Source: Paracentrotus lividus (Eukaryota > Echinodermata > Echinoidea > Camarodonta > Echinidae). From it: 64,000 nt of DNA. The position numbers and the translations under genes were made by a program. Under the pieces are notes generated by a model. That model saw only the letters and a list, made by a program, of their open reading frames with translations, was not told the origin of the DNA and did not search any database. Of this stretch, positions 12,548 to 25,952 are shown piece after piece. The stretch's first letter is position 1, and every line of letters starts with the position of its first letter. Location of the stretch: NCBI GenBank assembly GCA_940671915.1, contig CALNVZ010003433.1, forward strand, positions 49,019,331 through 49,083,330. Reading direction: 5' to 3'.

Positions 12548-15500
12548 CACTGAAAAGATAACTTTGTCAATTGACAAATATAAATTTGTCATTAATGTGG
12601 TTTAATTTAACAAATTAATAAATTTGTTATGCCAAAGATTTGTCATTATAGATTTGTCATGCACCATAACATGACGCAAAAATAGGAGAAGATGCCCAAC
12701 CAGACTGGAAAGGCACCTGTGGACTCTCCTGCAACAAACAGACAAACGAGAGAGGCTGCTGACTTCTAGAGAATTGCTGCCAAACACAATTATAATCATA
12801 GCAAATACTTTTGCAGACCACAAAGTTTCAAGAAGATGGTCTTGGCATAACCCAGATAACCGACACCATAATCAAATAGACTACATTATGGTCCGAAACG
12901 CTTTCGAACAGGACTGAACACTGCACCGCACCCGATATTCCCGGGGCTGACATTGGAAGCGATCACAATTTGGTAATGTATGACATCAGAGTGCGCCTGA
13001 AAAATGTCACACAACCCATGTTACAAGGTCGATTCAATCTGGACAAATTGAAGGACTAACAATAAAAAAGGACTTTCAGGCAATGATTGGAGGGAAATTT
13101 GCACCCCTAACATGTTGGACGAAAACCTTGACCTGGAGTCCGCAGTCGACACATTCAGCTCTGCAGTAGTCGAAACTGCCAACAAGATACTAGGAAACAC
13201 ATCAGCGCCCAAAAAGCCATGGGTCCAAACAGAATTCTAGATACTTGTGATCAGAGAGAATGAATGAGGGGAAGGGACCCTGTAAGGCAAATAATCACAG
13301 CAAATTGCGAAGAGCAAACACAGTACAAAGAATGAATCATAAAGCAAAAGAAACTTGGATGAAAAACAGTGCGCAGAAATTGAAGATAACCTGAAAAGAT
13401 AACACCAAACAGGCTTATCAGATGTGAAAGAACTCCGCGCGATAAACACGGAAGACCTAAAGTATTCAGAGCAAAACAGACAATGTCTCACCGAAGAAAA
13501 GGACATTCTGAACAGATGGACAAATACTGCTCAGACTTGTACAACATCGGCTCAACGGTGATCCAGAGGTACTTGACTGCCTATATGCTGAAGCAGATAA
13601 CGTCAACAACAACAATCTATCTTACGTGAAGAAGTTAAAGCAGCAGTAAAGGCACTCAAGAAGAAAGGCAGCAGAGTAGATAACATACCTGCTGAACTGA
13701 TCCAAGCAGGGGGAGAAGAAAACACTGCACTAACCAAGATCTGTAACTACATATGGAACACAGGAATTTGGCAACTCCCTGGTCCCAGTCGTTGGTAATC
13801 ACCCTGCCTAAGAAGGAACCTTCACTCTGCAACAATTACCGTACCATCAGCTGATCAGCCACCCAAGTAAAGTCATGCTCAAATTCTTCTGAACAGACTG
13901 AAACAGAGCGGAAAAATCATCTCAGAAGAACAAGCAGGCTTCAGACCAGGAAGAAGTACCACTGAACAGATTTTTAACTTGAGGATAATTTGTGAGAAAT
14001 ACCTCCAACACCAACAAGACCTTTACACATATTTGTTGACTTCCGGAAAGCCTCGACAGGGTATGCATGCAGCTCTATGGTCCACCATGAGGAAGTTACA
14101 ACATCAATGCAACCTTGTACGGGTGATTGAAGAACTCTACAGCAAAGCATCAAGTGCCGTCTGCTAAACGGAGTATAGGTGACTGGTTCCGTACCACTGT
14201 GGGAGTACGGCAGGGATGTCTGCTTTCCCCACCCTCTTCAACATCTTCCTCGAGAGGATCATGGATGATGCATTAGAATCAATGAAGGCACAGTCTCCAT
14301 TGGAGGAAGAACTGTCTCAAACCTCCGTTTTGCAGACGATATTGACGGACTAGCAGGAAGTGAAAAGGAGCTTGCCAATCTGGTGGAGCATCTCGACAAA
14401 GCGGCATCAGCATTCGGCTTGGAGATCAATGCTGAAAAGACCAAGCTAATGACAAACAGTCCTCGAGGCATCACCTCCGACATCAGAGCCAATGAAAAAG
14501 ACTGGAAGTAGTGGATAATTCAAATACCTTGGCTCAATCATTTCAGACGAAGGATCAAAGCCTGAAATTTTGACGAGGATGGCACAAACAACACGCGTGC
14601 TACAAAACTCCAAATTATATGGAGAGATAGAAACATCCGCCTCCGTCAAAATTTTCCTGATGCGATCCCTTGTCATGTCAGTTTTCCTATATGCTTGTGA
14701 AACATGGACACTGACTGTGGAACTTCAGAGGAGGATCCTTGCGGTGGAAATGAGATGCTACAGAAAAATTCTAGGCATCCACTACACAGAACACATTACA
14801 AACGAAGCTGTTCGTACAAGATCAAAACCGCAATAGGACCTCATGACGACCTCCTCACAGTTGTGCGGAAGGAAGCTGAAATGGTACGGACATGTTCACG
14901 CTCAACAGGACTCTCAAAGATGATCATGCAAGGGACAGAAAGGGTAGACGCAGAAGAGGGAGACAGAGAAAGAGGTGGGAGGATAACATCCGGAATGGAC
15001 AGGGATGAGAATGGCAGAGTCCCAAAGAGCGTGGAGGACAGGAACGGTTGGAGGAGGAGTGGCCAGGTCTTCACGGTGCCCCTACGACAGCCACCGCAGT
15101 CAAGGACAGGTAACAGGTTAAATAACATGACGAATTTTAATTTGTCATGAAAATGGTCTAATTTGACAAACCTTTTTCAAAGTTTGTCATTGCAACATTT
15201 AATTCCTCATTCTCATATTTCAATTGTTTTTTTCATTCATCAATTTGTACTGCATTTTGACGTTAATTTGTAATGTAACAGTCAGAAACACACCTGTATA
15301 TAACAAACAATACAGATAGTTAATATTTTTGTCAGTTTTAATAGAACCTCGAAATTCCTGAGGAAACAAATTCAAAATACATCAAATCCAGTCAACACTT
15401 GCCAGCTCAAGCCTTGCCTCGCAGCTAAATCACGCGACCGGCGAGTGATTCGAAGACGCTGATTATGTCGGGGTTTCCCAAACTGTCTTCAGGAGCTAAA

Positions 15501-15821
15501 TTTGTCATGCATTTTGCGTCAACATTGATTTGTTTTCACAAAATAATTGTATTATAATTCGTTATGGCCGACTTAAAACGTCATTTCTACATTGACTGCG
15601 AAGAGGATTTGTCAATTACGGTTGCGAAGAGTCGTCACGCAATAAATCAGTCATGCGCAAGTTTGTTTTTGTCAACACCAGTTGAAACTTTGTAATAGTG
15701 GCTCGATCAATTTGTTATGTATACTACCATGAGTTTGTCTTCACAGTTATATCGCAAAACAAATTATTTTACCCCGATTGACGAATTAATCTGGCCTTGT
15801 GACAAAGTTATCTTTTCAGTG
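12548..15821. mobile_element. TIR DNA transposon, perfect 22-bp ends, split by a LINE
   Basis: Both ends read CACTGAAAAGATAACTTTGTCA (right end as exact complement), with TA outside each end. Without the inserted retrotransposon the element is about 0.83 kb and rich in TTTGTCATG-type motifs, with no transposase. CACTG ends recall CACTA/EnSpm elements, while TA flanks also fit mariner; superfamily left open. Confidence 0.82.
12677..15121 (+). pseudogene. Broken non-LTR retrotransposon (endonuclease end plus reverse transcriptase)
   Basis: Reading across frames, the 5' part encodes the end of an apurinic-type endonuclease (HNQIDYIMV, then GSDHNLV near 12950-12973). Next comes a reverse transcriptase with VRQGCLLSPTLFN-type sequence, the catalytic FADDID at 14329-14346, LEINAEKTKLM, KYLGSIISDEG and a tail LYACETWTL with CYRKILGI. 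Several frameshifts and stops disable it. It lies between direct repeats ATAACATGACG at 12666-12676 and 15122-15132, an 11-bp target-site duplication. Related to RTE/CFDP2-type or similar LINEs; clade is inference. It is 5' truncated and cannot be functional as read. Confidence 0.85.
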
Positions 15822-15891
15822 TACGGCATGTTTGTTTAATTTCTTTTAATTCAGTATTTACAATTTTGATATGCAAGATTTGGTTCATTTA

Positions 15892-16320
15892 ACCTTAAAA
15901 TTTTCCTCTCGCGCTTCGCACTCGCCTTGTATATTTGCTGAAGAAATTCGGCGCAACCCTCAAAATCGGCCTTTTTTTCCCCTTCTTTGTGTGTATAGAT
16001 ACAAAATACACCTCTCGTTAACCTAAAAATTTTCCGCTCGCACTACGCGCTCGCATGGAATTGTATATTTGCTGAGGAAGTTCGGTGCAACCCCCAAATC
16101 GGCCCTTAGTTTTGTCCCTTCTTTGTGTGTATAGATACCAAAAGCACCTCTTGTTTACCTCAAAATTTTCCGCTCGCTCCTCACGCTCGCTTGGAATTGT
16201 ATATTTGCTGACGAAATTCCGCGCACCCCCCCCCCCCTCCCCCCCCAAAAAAAAAACAAAAGCTTATTTTTCCCTTTCTTAATGTGTATAGACACACAAA
16301 AAAAAAACACCTCTCACTTA
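15892..16320. repeat. Tandem repeat, about 130-bp unit, three copies
   Basis: Units start near 15892, 16021 and 16157, each with aaaattttcc, a ctcgc-rich block, ttgtatatttgctga, and ttctttgtgtgtatagata. Copies have diverged and contain C and A runs. Confidence 0.8.
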
Positions 16321-17058
16321 CATTAACTTGTGTGTGTAAACATGGTTAAGGGTTTTGATATTTTAGTTACCCGATACAGTAATTTGAACATCTTTTTTTT
16401 GGTGGCAATATGAGTCTCTGGACCACAAATCATCCCCTCCAACATTCGAGGACCTGTCTACGCCACTGCGAAGGAGGGGGTGGTTCCAAACTCTAACACA
16501 CCCATTCTTAGACCAGGGGGTGTTTCACAAAGAGTTAAGTAGACTTAAAGTCGCACTTAACTTCTACGCGCATTTTGTTTTATAACGCGCTATTTAATTG
16601 ATAGATTTCACAATGGCGCACATCCCCTAAGCATGGTCTGACCAATAAGATGATGCGTAATATAACGCACAAAAATAACGAATTGTAAAATGTTGACTAA
16701 AGTATGCATCAGATCGCACCATTTCAAATGTCAAATTGAAAAAGCTCCCTATACCGTGGAAAGGGGGGATACCCCCCTTCCACACTTCCCCCTCCATCGG
16801 GCGCTTCGCTCCCTTGCAGTGCCTGGCTACAAATTTTCACTCCGGATACCCCCCCCCCCTTAGCAAAAAGCTAGATCCGGCACTGTAAATGTACATGAAA
16901 ATACAGAATGTTAGGAATACACAGATCTGAATGGCAAGCTTGAAAGCGCTTGAGCATTAAAGAAAATAACACAATTGGGAAATGTAAAACAAATTATAAC
17001 ACTATTAAGCACGTACAATTATTGTGTAGTACAGGCAATGTACTACATCCTACTCCCA
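16321..17058. other. Intergenic DNA with dispersed-repeat remnants
   Basis: Includes a gtttcacaaagagttaagt block at about 16,512 and a C-run block ending atccggcactg near 16,880, both of dispersed-repeat appearance. No gene seen. Confidence 0.45.
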
Positions 17059-17293
17059 TACTGCTACTACAATTACTACTTCTACTAATACTACTACTAC
17101 TACCACTACTACTACTACTACTACTACTGCTGCTGCTGCTACTACTACTACTATTACCACTACTACTTCTACTACTACTACTACTACCAACCCTACTCAT
17201 TACTTCTAATACTTCAACTACTTATACTACTACTAGTAATAGTAGTAGTAGTAGTAGTAGTAGTCTACTACTACTACTACTACTATTACTACA

Positions 17294-17339
<46 letters not shown>

Positions 17340-17345
17340 TTGATA
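17059..17345. repeat. (TAC)n microsatellite array
   Basis: Nearly continuous tac/cta/ctg triplets with a short inverted patch of gta repeats at about 17,232-17,265. Yields long Leu and Ser frames that are not genes. Confidence 0.9.
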
Positions 17346-18063
17346 CTATAAAAACATACTTCCTCTATTTTTACTTACATTGAAAAAAAAATATAAGTGT
17401 AAATTATAAACTCTTCAATGAAGCCCCTGCCTTTTTGAAATTATGTCATGATTAATTTTATTACATCAGTTGGCATTTCACGTCAAATTTGGTCCTCTCT
17501 TTTCCATCATTTTTACACAAAAATCATTAATAATAATGGCGGTTTCTTATAAAGCGCTTTACCTGTTAAGACCAAAGCGCGTACAGTTTATTATTACCCC
17601 GGTCATTGCAGTCATTTATGATCCTGTACTTTACAGTGCACTGTTTCCACTCCTTGAGGAGCATTCCGGCTGGTCGCCTGTTAGGCGCACACATGATAAA
17701 GCATGCTGATACATGTTGTTTATGTTTGCATTTGTCAATCGTCATATCAATATAGGTACAAATTAAATACACCCTCCTTCATTTGAAAACTTTAAAAAAA
17801 AAAAAAATCCGCAAGCTCTTCTGGCTTACATTATTGTTATCCACTTTTTTCAGGAGGTGATGCCCCTTAAATAATAAGATTTAAATTATTTGATTTCAGG
17901 GGACTATTAAAAAGCCGTTCAGTCTTCTTAAATATTTTTATCATTGGCCTAGCACCACTTAACATAACATAACATACCACCGGTAAATGTTAATTCTGGT
18001 ATAAGGCCTACAGCTAATTCATGTTTAATTACTATCTCATGGATAGTTGCCCCAAGGAATATA
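17346..18063. other. Intergenic DNA, nothing recognised
   Basis: AT-rich with an A run near 17,793-17,806; no gene or clear repeat. Confidence 0.45.
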
Positions 18064-19122
18064 AACCCCTCCCAAAAAGTTTCGCAAATGGACTTTGGGC
18101 CATGATAACTTTTCAGGTACGCTTTAGTTATTCCTGATAATCATACCATTGGAAAGATAATGTATTCCCCTTTTTATTGATATCCTATTTGTAATGATTT
18201 TGTAATGCTTCAATGCACAGAATATCAGAATATGGAGAAATGTAAAAAGTCAAATGTTGCAAAATGCATTTATCAAAGTGATGTTCCGCCACTCGACTTT
18301 ACGCCGTGATAACTTTTAGGGGTATTTTCTAATTTTTATTGAATTTTATTCCATTGTCAAGTAAGTTTATTCCTCTTTTTAATGACACCCTAATTGTAAC
18401 GAGAGTGTTGTTCTTGCATGCACAGAACACCTGAATGTTAGGACAAGTCAGAAGTTAAATGTTGCAAATTGAATGCCTATTCTCAGTAGCTGTCTGTTGC
18501 CAGCAGGAACAAAGCATTTCGCAATTTTTCACTTTTTACTTTGCATTATATTCATGAGTTATATGCATTCAAACATGATGTTACTATTGCAAATAGGGAA
18601 TCAATAAAAAGAATAAATGAATTTTTAATGCTATAAAAATTGATAATGATTAGAAACCCACATAAAAATGTATCAAGGTTCAAAGTAGTGTTACAGAAAT
18701 TTAAACTGAAAATTATCTTTCGCTTTGCCATGTATTCACGTGGTATTTAGGGTTTCTGTGGACCCAGGGATGACATCACCATGACAAATAAGGTATCAAT
18801 CAAGAGAGGAATAATTTAACTTGACAATGGTCTAAAATTCAATAAAAATTAGAAAATATCCCCAAAGTTATCAGGACCTAAAGTCAAGTTGCGGAACTTC
18901 AATGTGATCAATAAAAGTGCATTTTACAACATTTGACTTTTTACTTTTCTCCATATTTTGATATTCTGTGCATTGAAGCATGACAAAATCATTACAAATA
19001 GGATATCAATAAAAAGGGGAATAAATTATCTTTCCAATAATATGAATATCAGGAATAACTAAAGCGTACCTGAAAAGTTATCATGGCCCAAAGTCCATTT
19101 GCGAAACTTTTTGTGAGGGGTT
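18064..19122. mobile_element. Foldback element family F, copy B (1,059 bp)
   Basis: Ends AACCCCTCCCAAAAAGTTTC and TTGTGAGGGGTT-type complement, TA at 18062-18063 and 19123-19124. Inverted pairs run from the ends to near the centre (ttccgccactcgacttta against its partner near 18,880-18,897), so nearly the whole element folds. Same family as 2935-3812. Confidence 0.8.
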
Positions 19123-19124
19123 TA

Positions 19125-19638
19125 TATTCCCACTATAATTGACCTTGATAAACACTGTGTATTTGTATGTATATATTGCAATATTTGCTTGTTTTAATAT
19201 CGACAATGTAAGCTGTCATAATTGATAAACAAATATAGATAATACTTAGACTTTAATTGAAAAGGAATAATCGCATGTCTTCACGTTTTGTTTGGTCAAG
19301 TTGATTTCAGATGTAAATCTGGAAAAGTAAATAATATTTTGCTTCATCACAATTGCGCAGTCACGTGCATTTTAATTTACATAATAGAATACCTCTAAAA
19401 ACGGCCCAGTGAGTTATAAACGGGCAGTGATGTGGTTTTGAGGATACACCACCAGGGTACCACTTGGATCCGAGCTCTGCAGGCAGCTAAGACTTCAAAC
19501 TTCCTCCTTGGATAAAGTTCAGATTAAGTTTTATTGTTGGATGACAAGCGGATTGAGATATTGAATGGGTCGATAAAATATAGGAATACAATGTTTCAGA
19601 TGGATTCGAAGAAATAGTTTTAACACTTCGCGGATAAC
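19125..19638 (+). other. Upstream region of the MAM gene
   Basis: Unique-looking sequence that should hold the promoter and 5' UTR. Two upstream ATGs occur within 200 bases but open only short frames. Confidence 0.45.
19415..19420 (+). promoter_or_regulatory. Possible TATA box of the MAM gene
   Basis: TATAAA lies about 220 bases upstream of the start codon in otherwise unremarkable sequence. A start of transcription near 19,445 would give a 5' leader of about 190 nt. Supported only by position and motif. Confidence 0.2.
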
Positions 19639-19699
19639 ATGGCAACTTGTAAATCAGTGTTTTCTTTAATTTTTATGATCGTTGTATTAACATCGGATG
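19639..19699 (+). CDS. Exon 1: start codon and signal peptide
   Basis: The ATG has A at -3 and G at +4, a good start context. The 20 codons read [20 protein letters not shown], a typical signal peptide with a hydrophobic core [11 protein letters not shown]. The exon ends in phase 1 at a consensus gtaagt donor and joins MAM1, whose first Cys follows within about ten residues, so mature protein would start almost at the first domain. An upstream non-coding exon cannot be excluded. Confidence 0.8.
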
Positions 19700-21753
19700 G
19701 TAAGTTATTTAATTAATCATTCCTCATAAGAATTCAGGATGTGGTATTTTCAGTAGGAAAGTTGCGATAAGCAATAAATTACATGATTATAACAATTCAA
19801 TGACCAAAACAGATTGGCTAAATCATGATTGGTCCTTAGGTACGCTAATTGAAATAATATGATATTAATTCAATATAGTTTAATTTAAAAAGAGAATATT
19901 TAATGGGTGAATCATAAACGAATAACTTTTATTAGACGCTGACTAAAGGTAATTAATGCAGCAGTGTAATAAACGCAATGATATAATAGATGCGACATTG
20001 GTGGGTAAGATTTATGAGTAGTAAGATTTTGATTGTATTACAAACTATTGACATATTGAATAAGTGCATAACTGATTAAAAAATTTAACAAATTTATTAC
20101 GAATTTTCAGAGTATAAATCATTTACACTTCTGATTATTGGCAGTGAAAGCCCAGTTTGATTGCTCGTTTGATGACGGCTTATGTAGCTGGAAACAAGAC
20201 CAAACCGATTACGATGACTGGAAGTTTAACTCAGGCCCAACAACCACACCCGGCACCGGCCCCTCTCAGGATCATACATCTGGAAGTAAGGTTTATTATT
20301 TATTTTTCCCCTTTATCTTTTATTTTATGTTTCATTTTCATTTAATTTTTTTTTTTTTTTTTTTTTTTTGGGGGGGGGTGCTTCGTTTTGTACTGTTTTT
20401 ATGTCCTCACCCGCAATAAGTATTGCAACATTGCGAAATACGTGCTTTTTTAATTTTTTATTTATAGGTCTTTTATATGTTGTTATATATTAATTTCTAG
20501 TGTCTAGTCGAACCTTATGAAAGGAAAGACTTGTCCTGTTTCATTCCTCAGAGCAGTAGATGACCAGGCCGGTCATTTTGAAACAAAAAGGGAAGGCAAA
20601 ATAATAAAAACCAAAAATGAAATTTTGGGAGATACGGATTATCAGAGGATAAAATCATGTTTCAATTTTTTCCAAAAACTCCTTTCGTCTTTTTTATACA
20701 CCTTTTTGCAAATAAAACTTGGCCAAAGGATACCAGTACAATGGCAAATTATAAAGATAAATACATAAACACTCAGGGTGGTATCTCACTTCGCAGAAAC
20801 TATTTTGAAACTACTTTGAGGCGAATTTGGGACAACTTTGAGAAAGTTTTGAAACTACTTGGGGACAGTTTTTAATCTACTTGGGGACGGTTTTGAAACT
20901 CGTCGTGGAGTCCTCGCGCAGACATCTCCGAGACGTCTCCTCAGTCCACGAAACGTTTCATGAGTCGCGGAAACTACTTTGAGACGGTTCTTTGAAACTG
21001 CTTTGAAACAGTTTTTGAAAATTGTCGTCACGTCAATAATCATCACTTAATGATTCCATTATATCAATATACGGTATATGAGATTGCAACTATTGTTTAT
21101 TGCTTTAATGTTTCAGATGGTCAATATCTATACGTGGAGACCAATGATCCGTTTGCTCAGTATAAGAATTTTCGTCTTATAAGTCCGCAAGACCAAGTTC
21201 AACCAGATGGGACTAAATGTTTCCAGTTCTACTATCATATGTATGGGTCCACTACCGGTGATCTCAATGTGTATGTGGCCAAAGCAAGCGAAAGCTTACC
21301 CGTGCAGGAAACGTGGACTCGAAGTGGTGACCAAGGAGACCAGTGGAACTTTGCCCAGGTATTTATCCAATTATTTTACACTAAAATGAGTACAAGTTTG
21401 TTGGTCGTGGCGGCTGAAGGATATTTCAAACCATGGTTCGCAGTCGTGTATCCAGGAATTGGCAGGGGGAGGGGGGAGGGGGGCCTATGCGATTTTGATT
21501 TTGGCGCCCCTAGTAATGGATCCAGAATGATTCACCCATTTTTTTACCCGTTATACCGGGCGAGCAAAAAGGTAGCCTACGGTACACTCGATTTTTTTCA
21601 CGTCACGTGGCCGAGCGATAAGGGGGGGGGGGGGTGTTAAAAAGATGTTCAGCCTTCGGCCATCCGTAAGGTCCATAAATCAGCCGTAGGGTAGGTTCAA
21701 AAGGACAATCTATATAAACATGTCTTTTCTTCCAATTTTTTCCTTCTCTCTCT

Positions 21754-21784
<31 letters not shown>

Positions 21785-23575
21785 GGCTCGATGTTAAGGT
21801 CGTTTTGGCACCCTTTTGGGCGCCTACTCCGTGGTCGAAAATTGGGCCTTCATACGCAGTAGGCGTTGTTTTAGACACCCTTACAAATGTCTTTTGTTTC
21901 GTGTTATTACATTTCACTTTTTTTCTTTGATTTGTCTGTTTTTACACAATTCAAGTCCCCCCTCCCGCAGAAATACTGTTCTCATAAGATTGGGGTCTGT
22001 TCAATTTACATTACTACCGAGTTAGTCAGAAAAAACTAGACACCTAGAAAAATGTCAATAAAAATAAAACCAATTTATAAACCCCAAATTATTATACATA
22101 TTCCGAAAAAGTAACTTTTCCCGCATCTTTTGGTTTCAATTTTGTGTGTAATATCTTTACTCTTGGATAAACACGGCGTATTGTTTGCGAACACGTAAAT
22201 TTCGAATTGTACAAAAGTGGGAGTAAAATAAAAAAACAAAAAGCTATTAAAAAGAAGCAACTCCATCCTAATTAAAATAGCATAACTTTTTAACGAAAAT
22301 GTATTGTGCTTAATAACTTGGTAGGGGTGTTGTTACACATATTGACTATATTTTGTGTGGAAATGAGATAGATCTGTAGAGTTAGGCACGAGTGAGCACA
22401 CGTCAAAGAGAAAATAATCACTTTTCAAAAGTATTAAGTGGCCTTTTTAGGTCTGTCAGTGACAATTTACTCTCTGATGTGTACTCGTTCGTGGATTACT
22501 TGACGAATCAATATATTTTTTACACAGAATCTAGTAGATAACTGTAAAAACACCTTTGCAAAGGTACTTGACTCAAAACAATTTTCTAAAAGAGTTATGC
22601 TATTTCATTCTGGATGGAGTTGCTTTTTTGTCCGCTTTTGTTGTTTCAATCTTATCCCCACTCTTGCACAATTCAAGATTGACATGTTCGCAAACAATGC
22701 GTCGTGTTCATCGAAGCGTAGAGACATAACACACAAAATTGGTACCGAAAGATGCGGGAAGAGTTACTCTTTCAAAATATATATAATAATTTGGATTTCA
22801 TTAATTGGTTTTCTTTTCATTGACATTTTTCTAGGTTTCTATTTTTTTCTGACTCACTAGGTATAACTTGCTATTTGGCTATCTAAAGCTCAGGAATGTA
22901 AAACATTAAAATAAAAATCAAGGTCAAATACTTGATACAAAAATTTGGAGATACAAAGTTACTATTGACTTAATATATTTGGAACTTTAATTATTGTTTG
23001 AAACCGAAAGAACTTTGAACTTGTAACACACAATGCTATTGTTCGCGTTCGTCTGTTTAAGTTTGAACAACGTGTATTGTTTGTACAGTACCTACATCAC
23101 TGCTGTAATAGGCATTCAGATTATCTAAATGGGACAATTTTAAGCGCTCTGTTGGTCTAATTTCTTCACCTTTGTCATTTAACTAAAATAATTGAATACT
23201 CTCAAAATGAAGAAAAATGGGACAAAAAATATGCCTGACCCCTTTGATATTAGAGAGCGGCGTTTTGATTCATTCACGGGGAACAAATTTATAATAGGTG
23301 TGTTAAAGAATTATCCCAATATCTTGATTAAAGATATAAAGGACGTTTATAAATAAAACGTTTACTCTATGAGTTATTGATCATACAGTGCGACATTATA
23401 CCACAATACTACGGGAAAAATCAACTTTCACCTTTAACATGTATCACTAACATGTTTTAATATTATACTACTGCTGTAACTTCTACTTCTTTTATTATTA
23501 TGATTTACTACTACTACTACTACAACTAGTACCACTACTATTACTACTACTATACTACTACTACTACTAACTACT

Positions 23576-23665
<90 letters not shown>

Positions 23666-25731
23666 GCCTACTACTACTACTACTACTACTACTACTCTCT
23701 AACAAAATAACGCGTAAAATATTAAAGTTTTTATCTATGATTTAAAAAATGACTATTTGCTAGTTTATATTGACCTGGACAGCACGAGTCATAAGCTTAT
23801 TGACCCTGAATCAATATTTCACTTTATTCACATGTATGCTTTCAGAATTTTAAACAAAGACGTTTTATAATTATGTAGAACTCCTCCACTTTTACCTAAT
23901 AAGTACAATGATATATGTATATGTGATATACTTATCGTGCTTAGGGTGGTATCTGTTTCTGTTTCTGTTTCTGTTAAAGTAACTCCTGTGGCCAGGAACT
24001 CAGAAAGCAGCTTTCAAAGCTGATCAACACCAAGCTGATATATAACCAATTACATAGGAACCATTTTTACGTCTAAGTTAATCAGTCATAGTGGCTGACT
24101 TTATAGACGACAGAAATTACTCTTGGGCCTTTTTAAATTAAAGTGGAGATAATGGTCAAGCTGGGATTCGAACTCACAACCTTGCAATTATGAGTCCAAT
24201 GTTCTAACCACTAGGCCACACGACCCGCTTCGCGGAAACTACTTTGAAACAAATTTGAGACGGATTTGTCAGCACGGTTTTGCCATAGCTGAGTTTCCTC
24301 AGTCTTCTCAATCTCCTCAGTTTTCTAAGTTTCGGAGACGTTTCTAATACTTTTTATACACTCTAAAAAATGAAATGGTGGAAAGGGGTAAATCACCCTT
24401 TAAAGGGGCCGAGGAGTGACAGCGTTTTTGAAAAGGGTTGAAAATGTGACACCCTTTCCAGCACTTTTCGAAAACGCTGTCACTCCTCGGCCCCTTTAAA
24501 GGTTGATTTACCCCTTTCCACCATTTCGTTTTTGTACGTGGCACAAACGATTCAGTCGCGGAGACGTCTCCGCGAAGTGAGATACTGCCCTTACATGCCT
24601 ATGAAGTGACAGTTTACACTGTTGTGAATTGTGATTTACTTTAAATCACTAAAGTTCATTCCCCTTGGAATGAAACTCTTGAAACACTCTTATCAACTTT
24701 AGAATGTAGTGCTATCAATTAAAGATATATATATTTAATTTCAAGCTGTAAATATTGTCTACGCTTATCTTAGTCTTAGCTTTTAATCAGCGTTATGATA
24801 CATTTACTTGATATTCGCTATATAAATGAAAAAATTGTATTTAAACTTTTTTTTGTATCCGTGTGCTGGGAATTTAATTTGGTGTTTATTTAAAGTGTTT
24901 TTTTAAAATGTACATTTAGCAGGCCTACAAAATTCGTTGCGACACATTTAAACACGCGACCAATACGACAACATCAGCAATTGCACAACAACTATTACTT
25001 ATAGGGGGTGTATCAGAAAGAAAAGGAAACCCAAGTTTGAACATCTATAATTTCAATAATATTGCAATGGCTATTATAAAGTTTATATCACTAGAAAGTG
25101 CAACTCATAATCATTTTAATGATACCTGTCTCAGCTCACCAATGCCACGCTTTAGTGAGCCCCATTGTTTCCAAAATGACTCGCAAAATTGTGAGTGGTT
25201 TACTTTCACGCTCATTGAGATGGGTTGTTTCAATGTGCCTAACAGGGTAACACAAGTTTGATCATCAATAATTTCAAAATTATTACAGTGGTGATTATGA
25301 AGTTTTATATCACTGGAAAGTGAAACTTGTTATCATTTTAATGACTCCTCTTTCAGTTCACCAATGTCACGCATCAGTAGACCCCATTGTTCTGAAAATA
25401 TCTCTCAAAATTTTGATTAGTGCACTGTTAGGCTTCTTACATTATCCACGGTGAACTTAAGGTTCTCTGGGCTGTCGTGAGCTGTAACATGATAAGTTTA
25501 CCAGGAGGGTAAGTTTTATTGACTAAATAAGTAGGCATTTACAACTCATTTATCAAAACCATGTATGGAAAGTCATTGGAATGCTTTACTTATAATTGAT
25601 AATCATGTTTAGGCACATACAAACAACTTTTCTCAATTAGCATGAAGGTGAACCAATCACAATTTTGCGAGACATCTACTACACTACTACAACTACACTT
25701 CTAACAGTCGTACTCCTATTACTACTGCTAG

Positions 25732-25763
<32 letters not shown>

Positions 25764-25764
25764 G

Positions 25765-25832
<68 letters not shown>

Positions 25833-25913
25833 GTACTACTACTACTACTTCTACTACTACTGCTAGTACTACTACTACTACTATTACTCCTACTTCTAAT
25901 ACTACTACTACTG

Positions 25914-25952
<39 letters not shown>

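Larger units (their letters stand above)
23943..24591. mobile_element. Short TIR element with two nested insertions
   Basis: Left end AGGGTGGTATCT and right end agatactgccct are imperfect inverted repeats. The interior after removing inserts reads gaaactacttt and gagacgtctcc blocks as in 20775-21030. A SINE is inserted near the left end and a palindromic MITE near the right. Confidence 0.65.

Noticed and set aside
16950..17351. 133-codon Leu-rich frame
   Set aside because: It is translation of the (TAC)n array.
21050..21640. Single-exon reading of MAM1 part B through its downstream sequence
   Set aside because: The frame stays open by chance past the CAG|gtattt donor. The missing part C is found with correct phase at 26414.
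24154..24226. Functional tRNA gene (CAT anticodon, minus strand)
   Set aside because: Boxes A and B are present but the acceptor and anticodon stems mispair, and a SINE body and tail follow.
20775..24591. Single 3.8-kb transposon bounded by the AGGGTGGTATCT ends
   Set aside because: It would enclose the MAM1 part B exon; two separate copies of a short element explain the ends better.
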